Shown: piece after piece, positions 27,766 through 37,523 of the stretch
Layout: each line of letters begins with the position of its first letter
Position numbering within the stretch: position 1 is the first letter of the stretch
Assembly (NCBI RefSeq): GCF_000340905.1
Contig: NC_020284.1
Span: 434,001 to 498,000, forward strand
Source of the DNA: Candidatus Kinetoplastibacterium galatii TCC219
Lineage (GTDB): Bacteria; Pseudomonadota; Gammaproteobacteria; Burkholderiales; Burkholderiaceae_B
DNA: 64,000 bases
Direction of reading: 5' to 3'
The notes under the pieces: generated by a model
What the model was told of the DNA's origin: nothing
Seen by the model: the letters and a program-made list of their open reading frames with translations, nothing else
Databases searched by the model: none
Program-made: the position numbers and the translations under genes

Positions 27766-28692
27766 CTATAGTCTAGCTAAAGAACGCATGTGCATAACAG
27801 CACTACGACCTAAGGATGAAAAATCGTATCCTCCCTCTAAAAAACTTACTATTCTACTAGAAGAGTATTTTTCAGCCATATCTACTAATACATCGGTAAT
27901 CCATTTATAATCAGATTCATTAAGGTTTAGCTGTCCCATATCGTCTTCTATATGAGCATCGAAACCAGCAGATATCAATATCAACTCTGGTCTATACAAC
28001 TTTATAGATGGAACCCATCTGCTAGTTACTATATTCCTTATAAATGAACCATCAGCGTAAGCTTTAACAGGAATATTACACATATTTTGACTACAAATTA
28101 GCTCTGTATCAGGATAAAATGGATGCTGAAAAAAGCTACACATTAATACAGATGAATCATTAGCAAATATCTCTTCTGTTCCATTACCATGATGTACGTC
28201 AAAATCTACAATAACTAATCTTTTCAGGTTATACCTACTAATAGCATATTTTGCCGCTATAGCAATGTTATTAAAAAAGCAAGAACCCATAGCTCTATTG
28301 CTGCAAGCATGATGTCCAGGAGGTCTAGTTGCACAAAATGCATTATTAACTTGTTTATTAAATACCGAGTCTATTGCTAATAAACCAGCACCAGCTGCAT
28401 AAAAAGCAGCATCCAAAGTATATGAATTCATAATAGTATCCATATCTATGGTGTGATAGCTGCCTTTTTTAGGTATATGATTACGTAAATAATTTAGATA
28501 ATCCATAGTGTGAACCCTAAGAATATCTTCATCCGAGGCTCTTAAAGAGCTATGACAATTATCTATATATGGCATAAGACCACTCATAATTAATTGATCA
28601 GAAATCGCATCAATTCTCTTCGGGCTATCAGGATGTAAAGCGCCCATTTCATGTAAGTGACTAGCAGGATGAGTGATATACATCGTATCCAT
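27766..28692 (-). CDS. Histone deacetylase/AcuC/AphA-family amidohydrolase
   Basis: A 308-residue zinc hydrolase. The family motifs CATRPPGHHACSNRAMG-like (RPPGHHA near residue 123), VDFDVHHGNGTEEIF (zinc ligands Asp and His, near residue 162) and LISAGFDAHIEDDMGQLNL (near residue 240) are intact. It could deacetylate proteins, acetylpolyamines or small molecules; the substrate is unknown. Its placement directly before etfB, and an acs gene in the same window, make acetyl metabolism a fair guess but no more. Confidence 0.9.
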   Translation of the reverse strand: MDTMYITHPASHLHEMGALHPDSPKRIDAISDQLIMSGLMPYIDNCHSSLRASDEDILRVHTMDYLNYLRNHIPKKGSYHTIDMDTIMNSYTLDAAFYAAGAGLLAIDSVFNKQVNNAFCATRPPGHHACSNRAMGSCFFNNIAIAAKYAISRYNLKRLVIVDFDVHHGNGTEEIFANDSSVLMCSFFQHPFYPDTELICSQNMCNIPVKAYADGSFIRNIVTSRWVPSIKLYRPELILISAGFDAHIEDDMGQLNLNESDYKWITDVLVDMAEKYSSSRIVSFLEGGYDFSSLGRSAVMHMRSLARL

Positions 28693-29053
28693 AAGTATAT
28701 ATTTCTATTAAATTTATAAGATATTACTATAAAACCTTAGTTAGTATTAGACATATGATACATTTCCAGCAACAAGACAAATTCATCTTATAAAGATATC
28801 ACATATATTTTCATATATTTTCCGATAAATATATCTACATGGTGCGAAATTCATCGAAACATGATCCAATATGTAATATATACAAAAAACGTCCATATTA
28901 TTTTAATAAAATAGATAATGTATACATAAATATAGATAATTTATTATTACAGAAATTTAGTTAATTATAATAAATAAAAACACACAGACCCCTAACCTAT
29001 ATGAAGACTGTGTGTTATAAAATATAAGTAATACTATAAATGTTATTACAGAT
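28693..29053. other. Gene-free spacer between ihfB and the hydrolase gene
   Basis: About 360 A+T-rich bases with no credible coding frame. Both flanking genes are on the minus strand; the region holds the ihfB terminator (28969-29016) and, to its left, presumably the promoter for the hydrolase-etfB-etfA genes. Confidence 0.6.
28969..29016 (-). terminator. Strong intrinsic terminator after ihfB
   Basis: AACACACAG (28979-28987) and CTGTGTGTT (29008-29016) form a perfect 9-bp stem. On the minus strand the hairpin is followed by TTTTATTTATTA. It ends the long gyrA-to-ihfB gene run. Confidence 0.85.
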
Positions 29054-29326
29054 TTATTTTTTAGATATACTTAGTTTTTCCCTTAAAAGCTTGCTTGGTC
29101 TAAAACACGGTACTAATCTATCAGAAACGAGAACCATATCTCCAGATCTTGGATTACGAGCAGTTCTAGAGCATCTTCTTGATATGAAGAAACTTCCGAA
29201 TCCACGTATCTCAATACGTTTTCCTGAAGCAAAACAATCTTCAAATACCTCAAGCATTACTTTCACTGCTCGTTCCAAATCATTAACAGATATATGGTCT
29301 AATCTGCTATATAAAGCATTTACCAA
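29054..29326 (-). CDS. ihfB: Integration host factor beta subunit (N-terminus uncertain)
   Basis: The protein carries the IHF/HU fold with the beta-arm motif GKRIEIRGFGSFFISRR and the intercalating-proline motif ARNPRSGD; its place right after rpsA identifies it as IHF-beta. The only start codon in frame is a TTG at 29326, giving MVNALYSRLDH and missing about four residues compared with the usual M-T-K-S-[ED]-L beginning. Upstream in the same frame are KDL and an A9 tract, then the rpsA TGA. See the finding on this start. Confidence 0.85.
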   Translation of the reverse strand: MVNALYSRLDHISVNDLERAVKVMLEVFEDCFASGKRIEIRGFGSFFISRRCSRTARNPRSGDMVLVSDRLVPCFRPSKLLREKLSISKK

Positions 29327-29344
29327 ATCTTTTTTTTTAAATAA

Positions 29345-31057
29345 TCAAGCGTCATTACGTTGTTGATCTAATTTTTCTTTTAGCAATGCCCCAAGGTTAG
29401 TAGTACCTGAAGATGCGCTAGCATCTGACATTCTCTGAATCACATCAGCAGTATCAATAGTATCCCTAGCTTTAACTGACAATTGTATAGAACGAGTCTT
29501 CCTATCCACATTAACAATAATAGCCTCTATAGTATCACCGACCTTTAACATTGAAGTTGCATCTTCAACACGCCCAGAAGAAATTTCAGAAGAACGTAGA
29601 TAACCATCAACATCTAAAGAAAGATTTATAACGGCTCCTTTAGACTCTACTGATTTTACTGTACCATGTACAGTTGATCCTTTATCATGAGATGATACGA
29701 AATTTTGGAAAGGATCGCCCTCAAGTTGTTTAACTCCTAGGGATATGCGTTCTTTGGCTGTATCTATACCAAGAACAACTGCTTCTATCTCATCTCCTTT
29801 CTTAAGATTCCTGACTGTTTCTTCGCCATTATCTACCCATGATAGATCTGATAGATGTACTAAACCGTCAATTCCACCAGGTAGACCAACAAAAACACCA
29901 AAATCTGTTATGGATTTAATAGCCCCTTTGACTTTATCGCCTTTTTTGAAGTTTACTGCAAACTCTTCCCAAGGGTTAGGACGACATTGCTTCATCCCAA
30001 GAGATATACGGCGTCTATCTTCATCTATCTCCAACACCATAACTTCCACTTCTTCACCTAGGGTCACTACTTTACGCGGATCAACGTTTTTGTTAGTCCA
30101 ATCCATTTCTGAAACATGAACTAATCCTTCTATTCCGGACTCAACCTCTACAAATGCACCGTAATCAGTTAGATTAGTAATTTTTCCAAACAAATGAGTT
30201 CCTTGAGGATAACGACGAGCTAGATCTACCCACGGATCCTCACCTAATTGTTTGACTCCAAGAGAGACACGATTTTTCTCTTGATCAAATTTTAATACCT
30301 TGGCTTCTATTTCTTGACAAACTTGCAAAACTTCAGAAGGGTGTCTTACACGGCGCCAAGCCATATCAGTAATGTGTAATAGACCATCTATTCCTCCCAG
30401 GTCTATGAAAGCACCGTAGTCAGTAATATTTTTAACAACACCCTTAACTACTGCTCCTTCATATAAATTTTCTAAGAGTTTTTGACGCTCTTCTCCCATA
30501 CTGGCTTCTAGAACTTGACGGCGAGATAAAACTACATTATTCCTCTTTCTATCAAGTTTTATAACCTTAAACTCCATAGTTTTACCTTCATATGGAGTAG
30601 TATCCTTAACAGGACGTAAATCAACTAAAGAACCAGGCAAGAAAGCACGAATCCCGTTAGTCATAACAGTTAGGCCTCCCTTGACCTTACCTGTAATAGA
30701 TCCAGTGATCAACTCTCCACTCTCTAAAGCTTGTTCTAATTTTAACCAAGCAGATAAACGTTTTGCACGATCACGTGATAAGACGGTATCACCATAACCA
30801 TTCTCTAAAGAGTCAATGGCTACAGAAACAAAATCTCCCTGACTTACTTCCAGCTCTCCCTTATCATCTAGAAATTCTTCTATAGGGATAAGAGCCTCTG
30901 ATTTGAGACCTGCATTTACAATAATAAAATTATGATCAATACGCACAACTTCAGCACTGATAACTTCACCTGATTTCATGTCTTGTTTTTTAAGACTTTC
31001 TGCAAATAAATCAGCGAAACTTTCTCTGCCAAATGTGGTTGAGGAAAATGATGACAT
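29345..31057 (-). CDS. rpsA: 30S ribosomal protein S1
   Basis: A 570-residue S1 with six S1/OB repeats; the repeats are visible as G-x-V-x(3)-DYGAFVDL-like cores ([60 protein letters not shown]). It delivers mRNA to the 30S subunit. No Shine-Dalgarno precedes the ATG; instead a 16-bp palindrome lies 11 bases upstream (31069-31084). The TGA stop is 18 bases before the ihfB TTG. Confidence 0.97.
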   Translation of the reverse strand: MSSFSSTTFGRESFADLFAESLKKQDMKSGEVISAEVVRIDHNFIIVNAGLKSEALIPIEEFLDDKGELEVSQGDFVSVAIDSLENGYGDTVLSRDRAKRLSAWLKLEQALESGELITGSITGKVKGGLTVMTNGIRAFLPGSLVDLRPVKDTTPYEGKTMEFKVIKLDRKRNNVVLSRRQVLEASMGEERQKLLENLYEGAVVKGVVKNITDYGAFIDLGGIDGLLHITDMAWRRVRHPSEVLQVCQEIEAKVLKFDQEKNRVSLGVKQLGEDPWVDLARRYPQGTHLFGKITNLTDYGAFVEVESGIEGLVHVSEMDWTNKNVDPRKVVTLGEEVEVMVLEIDEDRRRISLGMKQCRPNPWEEFAVNFKKGDKVKGAIKSITDFGVFVGLPGGIDGLVHLSDLSWVDNGEETVRNLKKGDEIEAVVLGIDTAKERISLGVKQLEGDPFQNFVSSHDKGSTVHGTVKSVESKGAVINLSLDVDGYLRSSEISSGRVEDATSMLKVGDTIEAIIVNVDRKTRSIQLSVKARDTIDTADVIQRMSDASASSGTTNLGALLKEKLDQQRNDA

Positions 31058-31068
31058 GGGTTGTTAAT

Positions 31069-31084
31069 CCATATGGCCATATGG
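31069..31084 (-). promoter_or_regulatory. 16-bp palindrome in the rpsA leader
   Basis: CCATATGGCCATATGG is a perfect palindrome (two direct CCATATGG units) immediately before the rpsA start on a leader without a Shine-Dalgarno. A second small pair, ACCG/CGGT, lies at about 31096-31110. By analogy with E. coli, where S1 controls its own mRNA through a folded leader, this may be a translational control site. Confidence 0.45.
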
Positions 31085-31145
31085 CCAAAGTAAAAACCGA
31101 TTAAAACGGTGGTTTAAAATACCTAATAATAAAAAATCTAAATTG

Positions 31146-31826
31146 TTAATTATAACTAGGGCCAAATTTATATTTATATAAATCTAATATAATACTTAAT
31201 GTTTGTTCAATATCCAAGACGGAATTATCCAAAATATGCGCATCCGAAGCTGGTATGAGGGGTGAATACAAGCGATCAGCATCACGCTCATCTCTCTCGC
31301 GTATATTATCCATTATACTAGTGATATTAACAACATTACCTTTGTTAATCAACTGGTTATATCTTCTTTGTGCTCTTATAGATATATCTGCTGTTAAAAA
31401 AATTTTTAAAGCGGCATATGGAAAGACAATTGTTCCCATATCACGACCATCTGCCACTAGACCAGGGTAGGATAAAAGACTTCTTTGCTTGTCTAGCAAG
31501 ATTTTTCTAACATTATAATCACTAGCTATAACAGAAGATACTCTACTAATCTCTTCAGTACGAATCTTTTCACTAATATCGAAACCGCCAAGATATACAT
31601 TTCCATCATTAATAGATATTTCTAGATTGCTTGCTAGTGTTTCAATACTATCAAAATCACTAACTGATATATCGCTGTTTATAATTGCAAAAGCCAAAGC
31701 TCTATATATAGAACCGCTATCAAGTAATAACCATCCTAATTTATTACTTATTATTCTTGCAATAGTTCCTTTTCCAGAAGCAGTTGGACCATCTATAGTA
31801 ATTATGGGTGGTAATTCAACAATCAA
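31146..31826 (-). CDS. cmk: Cytidylate kinase
   Basis: A 226-residue CMP/dCMP kinase. The P-loop IDGPTASGKGTIARII is near the N-terminus, followed by LDSGSIYRALAF, and VADGRDMGTIVFPYAALKIF with RERDERDADR of the lid. It lies between aroA and rpsA, the usual proteobacterial position. Confidence 0.97.
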   Translation of the reverse strand: MIVELPPIITIDGPTASGKGTIARIISNKLGWLLLDSGSIYRALAFAIINSDISVSDFDSIETLASNLEISINDGNVYLGGFDISEKIRTEEISRVSSVIASDYNVRKILLDKQRSLLSYPGLVADGRDMGTIVFPYAALKIFLTADISIRAQRRYNQLINKGNVVNITSIMDNIRERDERDADRLYSPLIPASDAHILDNSVLDIEQTLSIILDLYKYKFGPSYN

Positions 31827-31874
31827 CTTAACTCACCAAAATGTTTATTTTATATAACGAACAGATAGAATTTA

Positions 31875-33212
31875 TCATTGCGCATATATAATTTCATTAT
31901 AAATATTAAAGTAATTAGGAAATGTCTTGTTAACACAAGAAGGATTCATAATTTTGACATTCGTATTACCAAAGGTCGCTAATGAAAAACACATAGCCAT
32001 ACGATGATCATCCCATGTATCAATACTAATTTCTTCAGGCCATTTAGATATTTCTATAGGATCTATAGAAATCCAGTCTTCACCAGAATCTACTTTAACA
32101 CCAAATTTACTTAGTTCTGTATGCATAGCATGAATACGATCGGTCTCTTTTACCCTCCAGCTACCTATGTTTCTCAAGAAACATTTGCCATCAGCGTACA
32201 GAGCTAAAACTGCCGCGGTCATAGCAGCATCTGGTATCATATTAAAGTCTATATCAAATGACTTTAACTTTTTACCAGAAGAAACAAGAATGCCTGATGA
32301 TTCAATATAACTATCATGAAATCTAATATTAGCTCCCATCTCTGTTAACACTTGAGAAAAAGCTACATCCCCCTGTATACTATTATTCCCAATTCCATTA
32401 ACACGAACAGGACCTCCACCTATAGCTCCAAGGGCAAGAAAATATGATGCAGACGAAGCATCTCCTTCTACAATAACTTTGCCAGGACTTTTATAACTAG
32501 ATAATTGGTCTATAACAAACCTATTAGACGAATCACTTTTTACATCAACCCCAAATCTACGCATAAGATTTAAGGTTATATCTATATAGGGCTTGGAAAT
32601 CAATTTACCTGCTATATCTATGGTTAATGAACTATTGATTTTCTTAACTATAACAGGAGAAGCTAATAATAAAGCAGTTAGAAATTGACTAGAAACAGAA
32701 CCATTAATAAATACATGTTTTGAACCATTATGGGTAAATGGCTTTATCATTAAAGGAGGGTATCCTTCATTTCCAATATAATCTATATTGCAACCTAAAG
32801 ATCTAAGTGAATCCACTAAATCGGCGATAGGTCGTTCATGCATTCTAGGTATACCAGAAATAATATAATTTCCACTCATAAATGCTAATACAGCAACCAT
32901 GGGGCGAAAAGCAGTACCCGCATTACCTAAAAACAAATTATCACACTTATCATTGAAATAATTTCTGCCAATAATTTCTATACAGTCTTCAGTTCTATAA
33001 GATATTTTAATACCTAAATCTATTAAAGCATCTATCATTACCTTTGTATCATCAGAATCTAATAAACCTTTAATCTCTGTAACATAACTATCTGATAGTG
33101 CAGATATTAATAATACACGATTTGAAATGCTTTTTGAGCCAGGTAAGATCACATTACCTCTAGCCCCATAAGATCTATTCAAATATAAATAAGGTTGCAA
33201 AGTCTCACTCAT
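31875..33212 (-). CDS. aroA: 3-phosphoshikimate 1-carboxyvinyltransferase (EPSP synthase)
   Basis: A 445-residue EPSP synthase that joins PEP to shikimate-3-phosphate on the way to chorismate. LPGSKSISNRVLLISAL near residue 24, LGNAGTAFRPMVAVLAF near residue 95 (class I LFLGNAGTA) and RVKETDRIHAM near residue 350 are intact. Its ATG overlaps the tyrA stop by 8 bases, so the pair is likely translated together. Confidence 0.97.
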   Translation of the reverse strand: MSETLQPYLYLNRSYGARGNVILPGSKSISNRVLLISALSDSYVTEIKGLLDSDDTKVMIDALIDLGIKISYRTEDCIEIIGRNYFNDKCDNLFLGNAGTAFRPMVAVLAFMSGNYIISGIPRMHERPIADLVDSLRSLGCNIDYIGNEGYPPLMIKPFTHNGSKHVFINGSVSSQFLTALLLASPVIVKKINSSLTIDIAGKLISKPYIDITLNLMRRFGVDVKSDSSNRFVIDQLSSYKSPGKVIVEGDASSASYFLALGAIGGGPVRVNGIGNNSIQGDVAFSQVLTEMGANIRFHDSYIESSGILVSSGKKLKSFDIDFNMIPDAAMTAAVLALYADGKCFLRNIGSWRVKETDRIHAMHTELSKFGVKVDSGEDWISIDPIEISKWPEEISIDTWDDHRMAMCFSLATFGNTNVKIMNPSCVNKTFPNYFNIYNEIIYAQ

Positions 33213-34122
33213 GAAAATTATCCTTAGTCCAACTACGACGAGCTTCTGCTGCTCTTTCTAATATAACTCTTAAAGAATTTCTATCATTACAATCAATGGC
33301 TTTCTCAGCATGGTTTATAACTTCACGAATCCCAGATAACTCTTCTATAATAAATTGTTTGTTAGAGAAGAAAATATCTAACCACATTTCGACAGAGCCA
33401 GCAGAAATGCGTGTAAAATCTCTGAAACCACTACCAGCTAATCTTAAACGCAACTCAGAATCTTCTGAACTAGCTACTTGGTACATATACATTGCAGATA
33501 AAAAATGAGGTATATGGCTAACAGATGACAACAAATGATCATGAGTTTTGGCATTCATGAGGATAACATTAGATCCACATAACTCCCAAGCGTGAGAAAT
33601 TAGATTAATATCTTTATCAGAATTGCTATCTAAAGGAGTAAGAATTACATTCTGATCTTTAAATAAATTATCTATAGCAGCATCTGGACCACTTTTTTCC
33701 AAGCCTGCAATAGGATGACCTGGTATGAATTGATTGATCTGTTTATCTAGAATAGAAATAGCTATGTTTATTACTTCTAATTTGGTGCTACCAACATCGG
33801 TTATGATAGTATCAGCTCCTAAAAAAGGCTTGATTGATTTCAACAAATCAGATAAAAAACCTACTGGGGTAGATAATAAAATTAAATCGGATTTGACAGT
33901 AGCTTTATCTATAGGCATGAAATCATCAATTATTCCTAAATCACAAGCTCTCATTAATGAATCTTTATTACGACCAACCCCTATAATATTCTTGGCAAAA
34001 CCAGATTTTCTAGCAGCTAGCGCAAAAGAACCGCCTATAAGTCCTACACCAACTATAGTTATGGTGGAAAAACAATTTGCATAACATGGTGATTCTTTAT
34101 AATTAATAGACTTGCTCATCAC
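33205..34122 (-). CDS. tyrA: Prephenate dehydrogenase
   Basis: A 305-residue NAD-dependent TyrA that oxidises prephenate to 4-hydroxyphenylpyruvate for tyrosine. The Rossmann motif ITIVGVGLIGGSFALAARKSG is near residue 22; GHPIAGLEKSGPDAA and SHIPHFLSAMYMY follow. Starts GTG (34122) or ATG (34119) are both possible; the GTG overlaps the hisC TAG by one base. It sits in the aromatic-amino-acid run. Confidence 0.94.
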   Translation of the reverse strand: MMSKSINYKESPCYANCFSTITIVGVGLIGGSFALAARKSGFAKNIIGVGRNKDSLMRACDLGIIDDFMPIDKATVKSDLILLSTPVGFLSDLLKSIKPFLGADTIITDVGSTKLEVINIAISILDKQINQFIPGHPIAGLEKSGPDAAIDNLFKDQNVILTPLDSNSDKDINLISHAWELCGSNVILMNAKTHDHLLSSVSHIPHFLSAMYMYQVASSEDSELRLRLAGSGFRDFTRISAGSVEMWLDIFFSNKQFIIEELSGIREVINHAEKAIDCNDRNSLRVILERAAEARRSWTKDNFHE

Positions 34123-35249
34123 TATTTAATAATCTCGCTTAAAGCTTTAATAAAAAAATCATTTTCTGCAGGTAGCCCAATTGTTACACGTAGCCATTCT
34201 GATAAATTATAGGAATCTACTGGGCGAACAATCACTCCAAGTTTCAACAAACTGTGATTAATAGATTTGGCATCACCTACACGAACAAGAACAAAATTTC
34301 CATAACTTGGAATATACTCAAGACCCAAGTTTTCAAATGCATTATATATTTTTTTCTTTTCAAGCTTATTCAACAATCGACTTCTTTCTAGAAACTCTCT
34401 ATCCTCTAACGAGGCAATAGCAGCAATCTGAGCTAATAAATTAACATTGAATGGCTGTCTAATTCTATTTAGAAAATTAGTAATGTCTTTATCAGCTACA
34501 GAAAAACCAACCCGTAGTCCTGCAAGACCATATGCTTTAGAAAAAGTACGACATACAATTAAATTTGGATATTGTTTTGTTAGATTAAAACTATCAAAGC
34601 AAAGATCATCATCAAGATATTCGCTATATGCTTCATCTAAAACTACTAAAACACTTTTACCATATCTTACCCAGACATTATTCAAAAAATTTATAATTTC
34701 TTCTTTTTTAACAAAAGTTCCTGTAGGATTATTAGGGTTAGCAATGAAAATTAATCTTGTATCAGATTCTATAGAATTAAACATAGATTCTAGATTGTTA
34801 CCGTAATTAACTGACTGAACAACAATATGCCTAGCTCCCCTAGCTTGCGTAGCTAATTTATAAACAGCAAAAGAATATTCTGAATAAACAGCAGATGATT
34901 CTCTATCTAAAAATGTCATGGCTATCATTTCTAATATATCATTAGATCCGTTACCTAGGGCAATACATTCAACTGGAACATTATATTTGTCTGATAAAAC
35001 AATCTTCAAATTAAAGCCATTTGCATCGGGATAACGAAAAATACTATTTGAGTATTTTTCGATAGCTTTTGTAACCCTTTCTGATACTCCTAAAGGATTC
35101 TCATTTGAAGCCAACTTTATAATATTTTTCTCTTCTATATTAAATTCGCGAGCCAACTCTTCTATAGGTTTACCTGCCTGATATGGAGACATTTCCTTAA
35201 CATAACTAGGCACATATAATAATTTATTACTATCCATGTTCGAACTCAC
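34122..35249 (-). CDS. hisC: Histidinol-phosphate/aromatic aminotransferase
   Basis: A 375-residue PLP aminotransferase of the HisC family. LASNENPLGVSERV near residue 42, FIANPNNPTGTFV near residue 170 and the PLP-lysine motif RTFSKAYGLAGLRVGF near residue 234 are seen. In this betaproteobacterial gene order it is the hisC2 copy, thought to transaminate phenylpyruvate and 4-hydroxyphenylpyruvate. The GTG start forms GTGA with the pheA stop; ATG at 35237 is the alternative. Confidence 0.93.
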   Translation of the reverse strand: MSSNMDSNKLLYVPSYVKEMSPYQAGKPIEELAREFNIEEKNIIKLASNENPLGVSERVTKAIEKYSNSIFRYPDANGFNLKIVLSDKYNVPVECIALGNGSNDILEMIAMTFLDRESSAVYSEYSFAVYKLATQARGARHIVVQSVNYGNNLESMFNSIESDTRLIFIANPNNPTGTFVKKEEIINFLNNVWVRYGKSVLVVLDEAYSEYLDDDLCFDSFNLTKQYPNLIVCRTFSKAYGLAGLRVGFSVADKDITNFLNRIRQPFNVNLLAQIAAIASLEDREFLERSRLLNKLEKKKIYNAFENLGLEYIPSYGNFVLVRVGDAKSINHSLLKLGVIVRPVDSYNLSEWLRVTIGLPAENDFFIKALSEIIK

Positions 35250-36331
35250 TGTGCAGGATAAGATCCCAATAATTTGAAAAATGCAACGCTAGACTTTAGT
35301 TTCTCCAAGGCCTTTAAAACATTAGGCTCATCTTTATGTCCTAATATATCGATATAAAAATAATACTCCCATTGGCCTGTGCGCGCAGGTCTTGATTCAA
35401 AACGAGTCATAGAAACAGAATTGGAAGCAAATGGCTCTATCATTTCATAAACAGCACATGCTCTATTAGGAACAGAAAGTATAAGACTAGTCTTGTCTCT
35501 AGAACTTGGTAGTGATTCAATATTACCTAGAGATACAAAACGAGTGCGATTATTAGAGTCATCTTGTATCTTAGAGTGAACTATAGATAGCCCCCATGCT
35601 CTAGATGCAACTTCTCCAGCTATGGCAGCAACTTTATAATCTTTTGATGCTATGCTAGCAGCTTCAGAATTACTAGAAGCTGCTATTCTAACTAATCCAG
35701 GGTAGTTCTTGTTCAACCACATTTGACATTGAGCCAATGCTTGAGGATGGGCCATAATTTTCTCAACACCATCCATGTTACCGTTTTTAGTTAACAAACA
35801 ATGATTTATTATAAGAGAACGTTCCCCCATAATCTTTAAGTTCGTGTTAAGCAATAAATCCAAACTTCGATTCACAGCCCCTTCTATAGAATTTTCTATA
35901 GGAATCATGCCGGCATCAGCATTACCTATTTCAATTGCATGTACAACATCATCAAATGATGAACAAGGCAAACAATCTATAGTATGACCAAAATGCTCAA
36001 AAGCAGCTTGCTCCGAGAATGAGCCTTTAGGACCAAGATAAGACACAGTCATTGGTTTTTCAAGATTACGGCATGCTGACATAATCTCAACCCATACTGA
36101 CTCTATAGATTTATTCTGGAAAGGGCCTTTATTAATTTTTTTTAGTTTGTCTATTACCTGAGATTCTCTTTCTGGTCGCAAAACAGGGCTGTCAATATGC
36201 ATACAGTGTTTAATTTTGCCAACTTCCACTACCACTTTAGATCTTCTGTTAAGCAAATCTAATATTTGCTCATCTATATAGTCTATCTTATCTCTTAATG
36301 GCGCCAATCTAGACAACAATACATTATCCAT
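35246..36331 (-). CDS. pheA: Bifunctional chorismate mutase/prephenate dehydratase (P-protein)
   Basis: About 361 residues in three parts: AroQ chorismate mutase (PLRDKIDYIDEQILDLLNRR), prephenate dehydratase beginning VSYLGPKGSFSEQAAFEHFG, and a C-terminal ACT regulatory domain with SRPARTGQWEYYFYID for phenylalanine feedback. I prefer the ATG at 36331 (MDNVLLSRLAPLR), which matches relatives, over a TTG four codons upstream; the start overlaps the serC TAA. Confidence 0.96.
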   Translation of the reverse strand: MDNVLLSRLAPLRDKIDYIDEQILDLLNRRSKVVVEVGKIKHCMHIDSPVLRPERESQVIDKLKKINKGPFQNKSIESVWVEIMSACRNLEKPMTVSYLGPKGSFSEQAAFEHFGHTIDCLPCSSFDDVVHAIEIGNADAGMIPIENSIEGAVNRSLDLLLNTNLKIMGERSLIINHCLLTKNGNMDGVEKIMAHPQALAQCQMWLNKNYPGLVRIAASSNSEAASIASKDYKVAAIAGEVASRAWGLSIVHSKIQDDSNNRTRFVSLGNIESLPSSRDKTSLILSVPNRACAVYEMIEPFASNSVSMTRFESRPARTGQWEYYFYIDILGHKDEPNVLKALEKLKSSVAFFKLLGSYPAQ

Positions 36332-37454
36332 AATAACACTCAAAATCTCTCATATAATTAATTAAATCCATTACACCATCAATGGGCATAGCGTTATAAA
36401 TAGATGCACGTAAACCACCTACACTCCTATGCCCTCTTATATTCATTAATCCACGATTCTCCGCTTTTTCTATGAAAATATTAGTAAGAAGATCATTTTT
36501 TAGGTGAAATGGTATATTAACTCTAGACCGTACACTTGGGTGTATTTTATTAATATAAAAAGATGTTGAGTCCATAAAATCATATAACATTCGTGACTTT
36601 TCCAAATTATTAGACTCCATTTTTTTTACTCCACCATTTCTTCTTAACCATTTAAACACTAATCCTGAAACATAAATAGCAAAAACAGGTGGTGTATTGT
36701 ACCGAGAATGTCCATGAAACAAATTCATGTAATCAAATATAGAAGGACATATATTCAGTGCATTGCCAATTAGATCTTTCCTAACAATAAAAATAGTAAC
36801 ACCAGATATGCCTGCATTTTTCTGAGCACATGCGAAGACAACACCTGTATCATCTATATCTAGCACTCTTGTCAGGAAATTTGAAGATGCATCAACAACT
36901 AATACTGCATCCTTATTTATAGAATTTGCAATATCCCCCCAGTCTACAAACTCTACTCCATTTATAGTCTCATTGCTGCAAAATTGTAAATAAGAAGAAC
37001 CTTCTCTTGTTTTTATAGATTTGTTTTCTGGAAACCATGTGTAGGGACCATAATCATTGCAATCAATTTTTGTTGTATATCCATTATCCGCAACTATAGA
37101 TACATCGCCGTATTTACAAGCCTCAAGATATGATTTATATGACCAATATCCTGAAATGATAAAATCAGCCCTATTAATACCATTCATACCAATCATGTTC
37201 ATCGGGACAACTGCATTAGCGCCCTGACCACCGCCTTGAATAAATAATATACAATAATCAGAAGAAAGCCCCAATAGCGCACGCAAATCACTTTCTGCTT
37301 GATTATATATAATTTCAAAATACTTACTTCGATGATTAATATCGGTTACAGATATTCCAGTAGAGTTCCAGTCTAATACATCAATAGATATTTGATTTAG
37401 TACATCATACGGTAGCATTGAAGGACCAGCAGAAAAATTCCAGAAACGCGCCAA
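36324..37454 (-). CDS. serC: Phosphoserine aminotransferase
   Basis: A 376-residue PLP enzyme for serine (and pyridoxine) synthesis. FSAGPSMLPYDVLNQ at the N-terminus, FIQGGGQGANAVVPMN near residue 70 and ACAQKNAGISGVTIFIV with the PLP lysine near residue 208 are typical; the usual A-x-x-QKN-[IL]-G motif is present. It overlaps pheA by a few bases and follows gyrA, the standard betaproteobacterial order. Confidence 0.96.
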   Translation of the reverse strand: MARFWNFSAGPSMLPYDVLNQISIDVLDWNSTGISVTDINHRSKYFEIIYNQAESDLRALLGLSSDYCILFIQGGGQGANAVVPMNMIGMNGINRADFIISGYWSYKSYLEACKYGDVSIVADNGYTTKIDCNDYGPYTWFPENKSIKTREGSSYLQFCSNETINGVEFVDWGDIANSINKDAVLVVDASSNFLTRVLDIDDTGVVFACAQKNAGISGVTIFIVRKDLIGNALNICPSIFDYMNLFHGHSRYNTPPVFAIYVSGLVFKWLRRNGGVKKMESNNLEKSRMLYDFMDSTSFYINKIHPSVRSRVNIPFHLKNDLLTNIFIEKAENRGLMNIRGHRSVGGLRASIYNAMPIDGVMDLINYMRDFECYYG

Positions 37455-37523
37455 ATGAAGAGCTCCCTAAGAGAATGGGGTATAAAAACTGTCGCTATTA
37501 ATAATCAAAATCCAGATGTTTTA

